Assembly (NCBI RefSeq): GCF_004337985.1
Contig: NW_021940924.1
Location: 496,001 to 560,000, forward strand
DNA length: 64,000 bases
DNA from: Pyricularia pennisetigena
Lineage: Eukaryota; Ascomycota; Sordariomycetes; Magnaporthales; Pyriculariaceae
Reading direction: 5' to 3'
Position numbers and translations under genes: made by a program. A model generated the notes under the pieces. It was not told where the DNA came from and did no database searches. It worked only from the letters and a program-made list of their open reading frames with translations. Each line of letters starts with the position of its first letter. The stretch's first letter is position 1. Shown here in pieces: positions 52,898 through 63,714 of this stretch.

Positions 52898-54971
52898 ATG
52901 ACCGCCAACAAAGCCACAACTCCAAATATAATCGGTATCTACGGCCTCCCAGGCGCCGGCAAATCAACTCTTCTCTCTCAACTCCAGCTGATGACCGAAA
53001 CCTCTCCCGTACAGTACGACTATTACGAGGGCTCCAAGGTAATCGACTTTGTGGTTGACGGAGGGCTGACTGCTTTCAAAAAGCTGCCGCACGCCGATAA
53101 GCAGCGGCACAGAGCCAAGGCTATCAAGCAGATCGGCAATGAAGCTCGCCATGCAGGCAAGGGTGCCTTTGTGGCCGGCCACTTCATGCTGCCTCTTGAC
53201 ATGTCAGACGTCGACTCTAACATGGTTTTGGCGGAGGTGTACACTCAGGCCGACCTTGAGACATTTACACATATCGTCTACCTCAAGGTCGCCCCGGAAG
53301 TTATTAACAGCCAGCGCGCTGCAGATTTGCGCCGAACACGAGAGGTAGTTCCAGTTGAGGAGCTGGAAAAGTGGCAGAATACCGAGATGGAGAAGCTGTT
53401 TGATCTGTGCATACACAGAGGCATCGTCTTCGCGACTGTCATTGGAGGGGAGGAGAAGACGGTGCAGCGCGTCGCAGACCTATGTTCCTTTTGGAATCTG
53501 AGCGAGGACCAAAACCTGAATCTTGCCGTATCTATGGTCGAGGAGACGTTGTGTGGCGCCCAACTTAAGAGGTGCACAACCATTCTGGCTTTTGATGCGG
53601 ACCGCACACTTGCCCCTCACGACTCTGGAACGATATTTATGCAAAAGGCCTTTGACAACGGCTTACTTGAGCAGGGCAACAAAGAGAAGATGACGGGTAT
53701 CCTAAAAAGAGTTTTCAGCGGCCCGCTGGGCTACACACCGTGCTTTCCAGCAGGTATCGGTGCTTCTGGAGAGCCTCGTTTACCCTCATGGGACATGTGA
53801 TTCTATTTGCTCCATGGTAGCCGACCAGGTCACCATGTATCCGGAATTTACTGCCATCCTGCTACAAGCTGCTCAGGATCCCCGGGTAGTTCCGGTGGTT
53901 GTGACAAGCGGCGTTCGGCGGGTGTGGGAGATGGTGCTCCAACGGATGGAGCTCCAAGAGATTCCAATTTTTGGTGGCGGGCGTGTCAAAGACCAATACG
54001 TCATAACACCCAAAACCAAAGCCGGAATTGTCGAATGGCTTGCTACTAGCAACACCGAGGGCCGCCGCCGCGAGGTTGTTGTATATGGGGATAGCCCTTT
54101 GGATATCCCCATGATGGTTCTGGCGGAGCAAGTCTTTGTGATTGTCGGGGACAAGGATGCCCGGAGTGGCACGATGGATGTGGAGCTGGAAAAAGCCATC
54201 AGCTCTAATGTCTTCCGGAAATCCCATGGCAAGAAATTCGACACAAGCATCGCGCAGGTACTCATGCCGTCAACCGTCACCCCCCGCCCAAAATTACCCA
54301 TTGCAGAGTTGCACTACCCAATGGAAGTACCCAAATATATCGCAGCTTCTGCGCCAGCTAAATTGCTCGCCTCTCCCATGCGAAATGCCTCAATCGCCGG
54401 CCCTGACTTGCGGGAGGCACACTTCCGTGTCGGACAATATTTGGCGACGCAGTTGATTACTGAGGCGGTTGGCCTAGAGGAGTACACCATCCCGCACGTG
54501 CAGGGCCTAACTACTGTTGGGCACCAGCTTAAAGCCGAAAACCGAATGCTGATCGTAGCCATGATGCGTGGCGGCGAGCTCATGGCTAGGGGGGTGCAAA
54601 AAACCTTCCCCCTATCAGTATTTGCATTCGCAGAACACCCGCATGAAATTGCTCAGAGGGACGTGGCAGAGATGGCCAATATCCTATTAGTAGACTCGGT
54701 CGTCAATACGGGTAAAAGTATGATTGAATTTGTCAGGCATATCCGGGGCATGAATTCCAAAGCCAAGATCCTGCTCGTCGCAGGTGTAGTTCAGGCCGGT
54801 ACGATCGAGGTTAGTGGTTCTAGAATCACCGAGAGAGCGAGCCTTCGCGAAAAATTGGGTTGCCATGGCGACGTGGGCATTGTGGCGCTGCGGGTATCCG
54901 AGAACAAGTACACAGGGGTGAGGGGTACGGATACAGGGAACAGGCTGTTTAACACTACACATTGGGATTGA
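52898..54971 (+). pseudogene. Kinase-HAD-UPRTase fusion, one +1 frameshift
   Basis: Three domains in order: a P-loop nucleotide/uridine-kinase-like domain (Walker A GLPGAGKST, residues 16-24), a HAD-type phosphatase domain (FDADRTLAP near residue 233; later VTSG and YGDSPLDIPMM), and a C-terminal uracil phosphoribosyltransferase-like domain with the PRPP loop LLVDSVVNTGKSM. UPRTase converts uracil and PRPP to UMP in pyrimidine salvage. Such tripartite fusions occur in filamentous ascomycetes. The reading frame breaks near 53736-53739: one extra C in ACACC shifts frame, the first part running to a stop at 53798-53800 and the second continuing in the adjacent frame to 54971. Everything else is uninterrupted, so this is either a very young pseudogene or an assembly error. 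Confidence 0.85.
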
Positions 54972-55521
54972 CGGAAAACTAAGGAAGCTGTTGATTGTTG
55001 GTTCGTTATTGTTCAAGGCTGGGTACGACATAATTTCTGTTCTGGGATTGAACCAAAACACGTATGCAATGCCTTTGTGCTTTTCCTGCACTGAGGCCTA
55101 TGCTGTTTGGCTTCGATCCCGTCATGAGCATTGTGGATCGCATTATCGGTAAAGCAGACCGTATGTCCCTTTCCATTTCCATGGTGCAGCGATGAAAAAT
55201 GCAGGTCTGGAAGGGAGGGTTGTTGCTGCATCGCGGAATCGGTGTGGGAGAAAAGCAGAGCAATTGTGGTGCGTTCGTCGCACAAAGACTTCAAATTGCG
55301 GCATGTTACGAATGGAAAGTGCTTTATTGATGCTGCAGTCTGACGTGGCGGCAGAATTGCAGTCGCCGGGTAACGGTAGAGGTGGGGCCGTCTAGCTAAA
55401 GCTTGTGAACAAAAAGCTGGCGAGTGCCCCAATTGAAATTCACCTAGGTGCTGCATCCTCTTATTTCAAGCTGAGGCTGTGATCACATGATTGACAGCTT
55501 TATATTACCAATTCCATTATT
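54972..55521. other. Intergenic region
   Basis: No supported gene; overlapping ORFs at 55006-55456 lack features. Confidence 0.4.
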
Positions 55522-55761
55522 TGTCACGGCGAGAGATACATTGGAGAATCTCAGTGCATTAGGCACTATTAACGAAGATCCTAAACTAAGGGGAAGAGAG
55601 AGAAATTTCAATTAACGACGCGCTGGAGAGACGCGTTTAAATCCGCGGTTAGTGGACCCCTCGGCACAGTCCCACGCTTAGCGTGGCTGTGCCTGCGATA
55701 GGCGTGGCTGGCGGGGTGAAGTGGTGATTCTGAGGGTAGGTCTGCGGGCCTGATCCTCACA
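55522..55761 (+). mobile_element. Solo LTR 1
   Basis: 240 bp starting TGTCACGG and ending CCTCACA, flanked by ATTAT (55516-55520, plus one extra T) and ATTAT (55762-55766). Similar over its length to solo LTR 2. TG...CA ends and 5-bp target duplications are typical of Ty3/Ty1 LTR elements. Confidence 0.8.
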
Positions 55762-55935
55762 ATTATACGAGTATTTTTATTCTGAATTTTGGTAAAATAA
55801 ACAAGCAAAATAGCTAAGTGAAAATAACTAACCTCAACTTAACTCTACTCCTAACCCGCGCATCAATCAAGTCGAGTCGACAGAAACGGCATTTGACTTG
55901 ATTTTATCGCCCAATTATAACATTTATGTAGTCCG

Positions 55936-56143
55936 TGTCACGGCCAGGCATACATTGGAGAACCTCAGTGTATTAGGCGCTATCGACGAAAATTCTAAAC
56001 TGAAGAGAAGAGAGAAATTACAATCGACGACGCGCTCAAGAGACGCGCTTAAATCCGGAGGTAGTGGATCCTTGTCCGATCCCTGGCTCGGTGTGGAGCC
56101 GAGTCGTGATTCTGAGGGTAGGTCTAGGGGCCTGATCCTCACA
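55936..56143 (+). mobile_element. Solo LTR 2
   Basis: 208 bp, TGTCACGGCC...CCTCACA, with a perfect 5-bp target duplication GTCCG on both sides (55931-55935, 56144-56148). Independent insertion from LTR 1, since the target sites differ. Confidence 0.88.
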
Positions 56144-56350
56144 GTCCGCCTGTTGCTTAATCTCTGAAAACTTCCAGCATTTTAAGGGACGTTCTTTAAA
56201 GGCGTATGGAATCATTTTTCTTGATACCCTAACCCTTATCACAAATCGAAAATCATCCTAGTCTTATCGATAACGGATATTTGATTCTTACCATTCCCAC
56301 ATAGAATTAATTGTAACGCCGTACCAACTCCGTTCGACGCGACGCGCAAC

Positions 56351-56834
56351 ATGGGTCGCAAAAAGCCCCGCATCGCTAATTCTCGCCGCGCCAGGCGTCC
56401 GCTTAAGCAAAAATGGCCACCCAACCGGTAACTACACAAATCGATCCTGCTTGCTCAAATCATTTCAGCACTAATTTGTTTCTAGGCATCTCTTGCTTGA
56501 ATCATATCTCGACTTCACTTTACCCTTCGCGGCCGTTGATCAGTCCCCGACCAAAAGAATATGCGACCGGCGCGCCGCTTCCGCTGTTACGTCCCAGACT
56601 GTATATCCCAAAACGACGAGCAAAGATCACCCGTTGGCGCATGGTCACCCGTACCCTCTTAACCCCAAAATTGGATTCCTTGCTATGATAGATGAAACGG
56701 CCACGATTGCACAGGAAAGTTCTGCGCCTGTGTCTGGGAACAAGAAGTCATGTACGACTGGAAGCACGACCGAAGAGAGAAACGGCATAACAAAGCTCAG
56801 GGAAGATGATTTTGCTCGTGCTAGTAGTGGGTGA
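56351..56834 (+). CDS. Small two-exon basic protein, 141 residues
   Basis: Exon 1 (56351-56427) starts MGRKKPRIANSRRARRPLKQ, strongly basic (nuclear or nucleolar-like). A 58-bp intron (56428-56485: GTAACT donor, CACTAAT branch, TTCTAG acceptor) joins it in frame to exon 2 (56486-56834), giving NRHLLLESYLDFTLPF, then a Ser/Thr/Lys-rich acidic-ended tail (LREDDFARASSG). Family unknown. It lies 200 bp after solo LTR 2. Confidence 0.6.
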
Positions 56835-57040
56835 TACGTAACTGGGTAACAGTTACTGTAATTTGGGGTTGTTGAATCTCAGTGGAATTTTTCATGTATT
56901 GAGGTTTGGTAGGTAGGTGATGGAAGCTACATCAAGGCCATTCCTTTCTCTTGAAGTACGCCAAAATAAATACTCCCGAGTTTAACGTCATACCCTTATC
57001 AGGTCGCAGTACGTAGAAAGGATCGGGAAAATGTGATGAC
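56835..57040. other. Intergenic region
   Basis: Nothing recognised. Confidence 0.3.
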
Positions 57041-57710
57041 TCATGCAAAAAATTCCCGCCCGCCTTTCTGCCTCCAAGATAACACCGAACAGTTTTCTCC
57101 GAGCGAGTGCTCGACAAAAGCGCTTAATCTCCAAGCCCGGGTGGATTCGCAGCAGACGACTTGCATGTAAAGGGCATTTTGGGTAGCATTGGTCGCAAAT
57201 CGAAACCACGCGTTTAACGCGTTAGGATCCTCGCATAAAGCTCTTTGGAAGTTATAGGCGCGAGAAAAACGCGTTTTAATTTCTGTGCGTCGTTGGATGA
57301 AGCGATTTGTCCACCGCGTCCCAACCGGTCGCGCGTCCCGCGCAGCGAGCAAATGGTCGGCCATTGCAGCCAGCAATCTAAGGCGGAAATCCTCGGGAAT
57401 CCAGGTCCAATATGTATTAAACTATCACGTCCTCTTCGCTTTCTGTCAATATTTGACTTTTGGGCCGAGAATCGGCCAAAGAAGCGCGACCGTTCATTCT
57501 GCGTTAAAGCGTCGATCGAGGCACATTATAAATCAATGCCACTTTCCTAATGCTGATTTTTTGATTAGATCGAGGCTCCTTTATCGCAAGATCGATTTGC
57601 GCTTTACAGTTTGGTATTGCCATCGTTATCGGTAGAAAGAATACGTTTTGGAGTTGGAGGGTAATGCTAGAACGAAAAGTGGCCCACCCACTGTCCTGGC
57701 CCACCCACTG
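57041..57710 (-). mobile_element. Pogo-type transposon relic, one end only
   Basis: The minus-strand outer end at 57710 has a TIR-like CAGTGGGTGGGCC next to TA (57711-57712), with a second copy of ACAGTGGGTGGGCC 17 bp inside. From 57624 the text MAIPNCKAQIDLAI...SIRKVALIYNVPRSTL is a psq-type HTH; after frame breaks, 57360-57170 reads MADHLLAARDARPVGTRWTNRF.QRR.E.KTRFSR, the CENP-B-type DNA-binding region. The DDE core and the other terminus are missing. Distinct family from the 10800 and 47590 elements. Confidence 0.72.
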
Positions 57711-57712
57711 TA

Positions 57713-58247
57713 CATCCACGTTAATTTGGAATTGTGAAGCCAAAATTAGGTCCAAAACATCAAGTTACCCTATCTTTGATAAAAAAAGAGCGGATGTGAC
57801 ATGTTCAAAGCCACTAGGGAACAGAATATAGCGAACCAATCATTCTATTTATGTATGGAAGGGTCACAATGGTTGAGCGGATGGAAAATAGCTCGAGTGT
57901 TGCCGGAGAAGCTTTACTGGTCGCCAACTGGCCGCCCGAATTCTTGTCTTGGAATGACAAACCATGAGGTTAAAACGGCGTACAATGTCATTAAGTTACC
58001 CAGCAGCTCGCCCAAATACAACGATGCGGTGCAGCCCAAGGGCTTTCCGGGGAGATGGGGTTGACCACAGCAAGGCAAGTTCCCAGTGCAGCATCATTGT
58101 AACGAGTTGCTAATCTTTGCTCTCCGCACTGGAAGCAACAAATTGCAAACATTTCTCGCTCCCTCAAATTGCAGAACCATATATCTTCCTTGGACAAGGT
58201 AAGAGCCTCTTGATTTGCTCTGAGATAAGTGACGAGAACCTAGAAAT
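57713..58247. other. Intergenic region
   Basis: An 87-codon ORF at 57801 is not supported. Confidence 0.35.
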
Positions 58248-59201
58248 TCAATCCAGTCTCAGCAACAGAGATCTTACAAGAGCCTTTCCCAGATTGCCGT
58301 AATCCTCAAGAAGCTCTTGAAACTCTTCACTCTTCCACAAACTCTCAGCATTACAGGAAGCGTAGTGAACTACCAGCTGCCTTAATTTCTCCGGCACCGC
58401 TTCTGCATAGCAGAATCGCAACAGTTCCACGATATCGTTGAGCTTTTGTTCAGATAAGTCGTACTCTACGAGAGCGTGATGAAGTTTGTTGAAAGAAACG
58501 TTCATCAGTCGCGTGATGTCGTAGCGGTCTGCCAGAACGTAGACCCGGCAGTGGTGGACAGATATATCTGCATGATTTACTGGTCCACCCCTGCGCGTCC
58601 TTTTCTCAACGTAAATGGACATGTCTACACGCCAGGACTTTTGAAAGTCATTCCATAGCATTTCCCGCTTTGGTATCCTTTTTCTTTTGGCTTTCTTCTC
58701 CGGCAAATGTCCCCAGAATGACTCGGAAGGAGCTTCGGGTTCTGCAGTTGTGACTTCCTCGGGTTGAAACTCAAACCCAGGCCTCTCAGCAGGTATGTCT
58801 TGGATCGAGTGTTCGTTGGGGTTATCTGCTTCTGTAACACCTTGATGTTTGATGGAGCGAGCGTCATAATCTGCCCCCACTTCAACAACAGGTTCTGGGT
58901 CATCATAATCTCCGGTGTAGGCGTGATGCCAAAAGCTTAAGAAGGTCCTCTCGTCGATATCGTCCCAGGTGACAAAGCCATCATTTGCTTCCCTGAACTC
59001 TCCATGCACCGTAGTCTCTAGAGCAGCAGATTGTTCAGCAACGATGTGAGAGTGTATAGTATATTCACGTTTTTCCGGGCCAATGAGGAAGCGGAACTGG
59101 TTGGATGTAGCGGCGCTGGAACATTTTAGCTGACAAAATCCGATTGGAGTTGGTTGTTCACGGTAAAGATGGACTAACCTTTTCTTAGATATGCCTTCCA
59201 T
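58248..59201 (-). CDS. BTB/POZ-domain protein, 296-317 residues
   Basis: BTB fold: NQFRFLIGPEKREYTIHSHI, then EQSAALETTVHGEFREAND and FLSFWHHAYTGDYDDPEP. After an acidic linker and a basic RKRIPKRE patch, the BACK-like helical part follows (VYVLADRYDITRLMNVSFNKLHHAL; LNDIVELLRFCYAEAVP). Near the start a 63-bp segment (59178-59116: GTTAGT donor, CAGCTAAAAT branch, TTCCAG acceptor) can be spliced out in frame, giving a better BTB start (MEGISKKSAATSNQF); unspliced, the ORF is 317 residues. Fungal BTB proteins of this class are presumed adaptors. Not closely similar to the BTB gene at 48384. Confidence 0.78.
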   Translation of the reverse strand: MEGISKKRLVHLYREQPTPIGFCQLKCSSAATSNQFRFLIGPEKREYTIHSHIVAEQSAALETTVHGEFREANDGFVTWDDIDERTFLSFWHHAYTGDYDDPEPVVEVGADYDARSIKHQGVTEADNPNEHSIQDIPAERPGFEFQPEEVTTAEPEAPSESFWGHLPEKKAKRKRIPKREMLWNDFQKSWRVDMSIYVEKRTRRGGPVNHADISVHHCRVYVLADRYDITRLMNVSFNKLHHALVEYDLSEQKLNDIVELLRFCYAEAVPEKLRQLVVHYASCNAESLWKSEEFQELLEDYGNLGKALVRSLLLRLD

Positions 59202-60594
59202 TTCTTTATAAGATTACAGTTTTGAAGAGGTATAACTGGATTGAATGACCTGTCGAATTTTACGCGTAAGTAACATTCACAGAAATTCTATTTCGCGAAC
59301 GTCTAGAAAGACCCGAGGTTCTTATGCACACCTAAAGTAGCACACCTAAAGTAGCTTAATACAGAGGCCATCCGAGACCAGTGATGACGCTTGAATGCTG
59401 ACAAGCCAATTGCGCTGCTGCGGAAGGCCAACCAGATGACGCGGAAGCTACCCCATCTCGGCCCACCTCCCTCCCCCAACGCGCCCAACAGACTATGCCG
59501 GCGATTCCGGCCTGTAGGATGGGCTGATTCTTTATAAGACCCTGGCTTTGCTCTCTGTGCCAAGTACATGCGGTAGGCGCCAAGGTCCTAGCCAAAAACC
59601 CAAATCTGTAAGGTGTCGGCGTGAGCACTGTCAGAATCACTGTAGGGCGATGCGGCCTCAACTGTGCCTCTAATTTCTCACCCCATGTGGGTACGGATAA
59701 ACATCTGCTCAATGATTCGAGCGATATTAGAAAAATGGAACAACTTAGAATAAATCACAAAATTTTGTTTATTTAATAGCGTGGGAAGGTGGTGCCAATA
59801 TTTTGCTTGATTGTAATTTGAACAAGGAAACAAATCGAATTCGGCCCCTTGATTTCCCCTACAAAAAGTATCTGGACGAGCCGTCACGGATCCCTACTGG
59901 TGATAAAGCACCCCTATTCTCTTGGTAGTATGAATTTCATTGGCTTAGAGCCACACTCTGCATGGTAACAAGGTGCATTTAGAGGAGCAAACCCTGGTTC
60001 CCAAAATACGGCAGGCAACCATGTATTCACCACCCCGGTCGCCAGTTACACGTTGCAAGATGACTTGTTACTGCATGCACCCTGGGTACTTTTGCGTCAT
60101 ATTTATGTTGTGGCCAGACCCAGAAGACAATACTGGCAATGATTCCCCGAACTGTTCCGCCAAGCAAAGCCTATGGAACGCTCCGAAAAATCAACAGATA
60201 TCCCTGAGCTATAAAAGTGGGGTCGTACTGCTGACTGGGTCCAAGGCAGTGTCGGCGTAGTTTATGTACTGCCATTCACGCAACACGCTGATAGGAATTG
60301 CAAAGGATGTCATCCAAGAGTTAAGTTACTGCAGCGCACCAGGCTGAAGATTCATCCCTAAATAAAGACAGATATAATCGACCCAACTGCAAGGTGGCTA
60401 CTAGATCCTGTGCTCAATGAAGACAAACAACGTGTAAGTGCTACATGTACGCTCGATAGTTCACAGAAATGATGACCAACTAGAAAAGAATTCGGGATTG
60501 ACCCGATTAACCATAACCTAAGTTCAGCTTTCTTCTTTTTCCCTTCCTAGGCCTGGTGCCTTCCTTTAGCCCGATTTATAGGAAGCTTCTTAGC
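59202..60594. other. Gene-poor stretch
   Basis: No supported gene; ORFs at 59303-59887 and 59973-60260 lack features. Confidence 0.4.
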
Positions 60595-61193
60595 CCAGCG
60601 CATGGAGGGCCTGTTGCATGATCGGCAGCATGCAGGGAAACGATCTTCACTGCTAGGTATCTTGAGAGCCTGTGATTGGTTGCGCATGCCCAATACAATG
60701 CCATGCGGGAGGCCCGCTACCCTCCTATCAACTAACAGTCTTGGCAGTGGGCGATCCAGCTACAAACTAGCATCTGAAATACAAGAGGGCCTCCGACGAA
60801 TATGCCTATCACCGTCCTCAAAATCCCCTGAAATTGCGAGTTTTGTGTCACAGATAGTCTGGCAAATGATTCGATCCTGACCTCATCGACAACCGATGGA
60901 TCTGGAGTTTTTGATTTGTACAGGTAGAGTTGGCCGTACTGGATTTGCTTATGCAATTTTCAGGTGCTGTTAGTCCGTCAATATAGCCCTGCAGACAAAC
61001 AAACCATTCTGAGCCCACTTATCCTTACCCCATTCGGAAGCCTCCATCACGATGCAGGAGGCCCTCCATCACCGGGCACACTAATCTATGGGGCGGCAAA
61101 ATACGGAGTCCGGCGTCGCATAGTGATGCGTGGCGTAATTAGATGGAGGTTGACCGGCCATGGTCTATTGATGAACTGCCGCTGGGTTGCACT
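60595..61193 (-). repeat. ~600-bp dispersed inverted repeat, right copy
   Basis: Reverse complement of 50206-50805. Contains inverted ATGGAGGGCCT / AGGCCCTCCAT blocks near its two sides (60602 and 61055-61067), a foldback-like arrangement. The central ~108 bp (about 60790-60897) is flipped relative to the left copy. Ends show short CCCAGCG similarity in inverted orientation, but no clear target duplication. Confidence 0.85.
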
Positions 61194-61318
61194 GGAGCGT
61201 CGAACCCCGTCCACATTTCATGGTTCGCCTCCGACAATAATCCAAAACAACTTTACACAGGCAAACAGCTCAAACAAGTAACCCCGAGGTTGATCCTATT
61301 TTTTCATGGTCCATTAAC

Positions 61319-62805
61319 ATGACTGTCAAATGTACACACTGTAATCGGACTTTCAGCAGCAACGACGCTCTGCAGCAGCACATTCGAGATTCGCCCACGC
61401 ATACTCCGGTGCCTGACTGCCAGATTTGTAGCCGGGATTTCAACGATAACGACGCCCTTGAGCAACACCTGAACACCTCGCGCGTTCATAAACTCCAGTC
61501 TCAAAATGTAAGCACTCAAATACCCATCAAGAGCAAAAACGCGTCTGTGGACAATGAAGCGGCAGTGGCAGAGCAAATGAAACTCTTGCAGCCAAGCCCG
61601 GAGGTCAACGAGCTTGCCGAGATTAAAGTCGTGCCTCTGCTCACCGAGCATGTGCGCAAACGGGCGGCCGATATAGCTGGGCCAGCGTCGGTTCCATTTG
61701 CGCAATACGGCCTGCTCGGAGGCATCACCTCTGATACCCAGGGGCCCGAGGCGCCTGCGGAAACACGAATCTTCTATAACATTGCGGCACCATCAAGCGT
61801 CTTTATATGTGGTAGTCAAGGGTCCGAGAAGAGCCGCAGCCTCTCTTGCCTACCTCTCTTGCATACTCGAAAACTGCTTGATACAGTCGTGCGCGAATGT
61901 CTTGCCGCGGCCGCTCACCGGCGTTCTTTTCCATTATGATACGTTCATGTCGGACAATGCAGGCGAGCCTTGTGAGGCCGCGTATCTGGCGTCCAACCAG
62001 CAAGTTAAAGTCAGGATTCTCTGTGCGCCTACGAACATTAGAACGATCCAGGTGGGTCAACGTAATATAAACTTTGGACAGGCGAGCCTCCAGAGCTGAT
62101 TAGCAATTCAACAGAGGGTGTATTCGAAAATCCCAAACGTAGCAGTTGAGCCCCTTCGACTTAACGAAAGCGACCTCAATACAAAGCGCATGATGTCTCT
62201 GATGGCGGTCAATTGAGCAGCAGAAGCATTCCGACACCGCAAATGGATGCATACCCCCTTTCCAGTATGCAAAGTTCAAGAAGTGCATCGAGGCGGAACC
62301 CATGACCGAGACCCAGCTCGCGCCGCTGAAGCAACGTCTCGACACTCTCGAAAGCTTCATGGTTGGCAAGCAGGTTTATGCGTATGACTTGTGCTCCGTA
62401 ACAATGGTGCACCACTTCACGTCGCCCGCGTGGCTGCAGGTGCTCAAGCAGCACCTGGCGGGTGTCAGCTCGTCGTCGCTGATGCTTGAAAAGGCGTTTG
62501 CCGGCGGCGGTGGCGATGGCGGCGGGAAGGATGCTGGTGAGGGCGTTGCGCCTATCAAGCTTCGCAGCCCTTCTAGTGGTTCAGTTCATACCGACCAATT
62601 TGCCGACGTGTTTTCGCGCATAGTCAATTTGCGTGTCGGTGAAGCGCTGGTGTTTGCCCCCAGCGCTGCGATTGGCGTCAATTCTCAGGGGGGCGGTGCT
62701 GGGAGAGAGAGATCAGTCTTTCGCAAACTAGGTATTGGGGTTCTCAAGATAAGGACTCGAAGTCGCATTACGGCCGATGGTGGCCAGAGTAATATGGCAG
62801 ACTGA
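61319..62805 (+). pseudogene. C2H2-finger / P-loop ATPase relic
   Basis: ATG 61319 starts two C2H2 fingers (CTHC...H.....H residues 5-28; CQIC...H.....H residues 34-57). The P-loop reads GSQGSEKS (residues 165-172), where the family has Gly in place of Glu. A frameshift near 61845 moves the text to a second frame (LENCLIQSCANVLPRPLTGVL; CEAAYLASNQQVKVRILC; APTNIRTIQ), a likely intron follows (GTGGGT...CAACAG), then RVYSKIPNVAVEPLRLNESD with a TGA after MAVN. The last part (62302-62805) has QLAPLKQRLDTLESFM joined directly to CSVTMVHHFTSPAWLQVLKQ, so the Walker B-containing middle is deleted. A conserved fungal family, decayed here. Confidence 0.7.
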
Positions 62806-63612
62806 TGTTACGATCAGACCAGAAATGGAGGCAAATCGTTAATTTCGATTTAGATAATTCAACAAGGGACATCGCGACGCCAACTATCGTCTACAACGTT
62901 AGCCTCCGCCGTAGGCGTTATGTAGAAGGCGAGATTTGTACTTACCTTCCTGGTTTCTGGCCTGAATAGGTAGTGAACTGAAAGGGAGCCACATGATTCC
63001 AGATTTGGAAGCCAGAACTGTCGGATTGGAGAGAGGCACATGCATTAGATAGGCATATGCGCTTATGCGTTACCCTGGTCCGCCTTGCACATCACGAACT
63101 AGCTAGAACATCCACACACGACTTCCTTCCATGCCTGATTATAACATTCTTAAAAACATTTGTTTGCCTCAGGCACCAACATCGACGAGGATATGGCTCA
63201 AAGTTAGGAGTGGAGCAGAGCCATCGGCTGCGTTCCGTTGTATTTACAGACGTAGGCTAAATTCACGATAGGGGCTTCTTGACGACACCAACAACCTAGG
63301 AGACCTGACAATCCAAGAATTTAATCTTTGTTCCAAGGCCAAGTACCCATGTAAGGGCATCCATCCTTATTGGCTGTGCTACAGGTTCTGATATCGTATA
63401 ACCCCTAGATGAGGCTTCATTTCGGAATTTGCAAGATGATCATCATTAATTGGATGCTTTCCCTTCCAGCATTGCCAGTCAACAATGTTGGGGCTGCACT
63501 CGACCACGTTTTTGATACATCAGGTTTAAAGTCACCCTCAGAAACTTAGAATCCACATTCGAAATCAGCCGATATTCATCCGCTAAGCTAAACACCCCGT
63601 TCAAATTTCACC
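62806..63612. other. Intergenic region
   Basis: No supported gene; leader-like CT/CA-rich sequence before 63613. Confidence 0.35.
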
Positions 63613-63714
63613 ATGTTCCACCAAACTTTCGTGCGCCAACTACTCGGCATGCAGGCCGCCTGGTCGATTGCCATCTTTGTTTTCGCCGGCGGCTGCTACC
63701 TCTTGGACCCGTGA
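63613..63714 (+). CDS. 33-residue single-pass membrane peptide
   Basis: ATG 63613 in good context (TTCACCATG) to TGA. The peptide starts MFHQTFVRQLLGMQAAW and has a hydrophobic helix SIAIFVFAGGCYLL near its end: a positively charged amphipathic start plus one membrane segment, as in small mitochondrial inner-membrane subunits. No family can be assigned with confidence. Confidence 0.4.
   Translation: MFHQTFVRQLLGMQAAWSIAIFVFAGGCYLLDP

Noticed and set aside
55522..56143. One internally deleted LTR retrotransposon
   Set aside because: The two LTRs have different target-site duplications, so they are separate solo LTRs.
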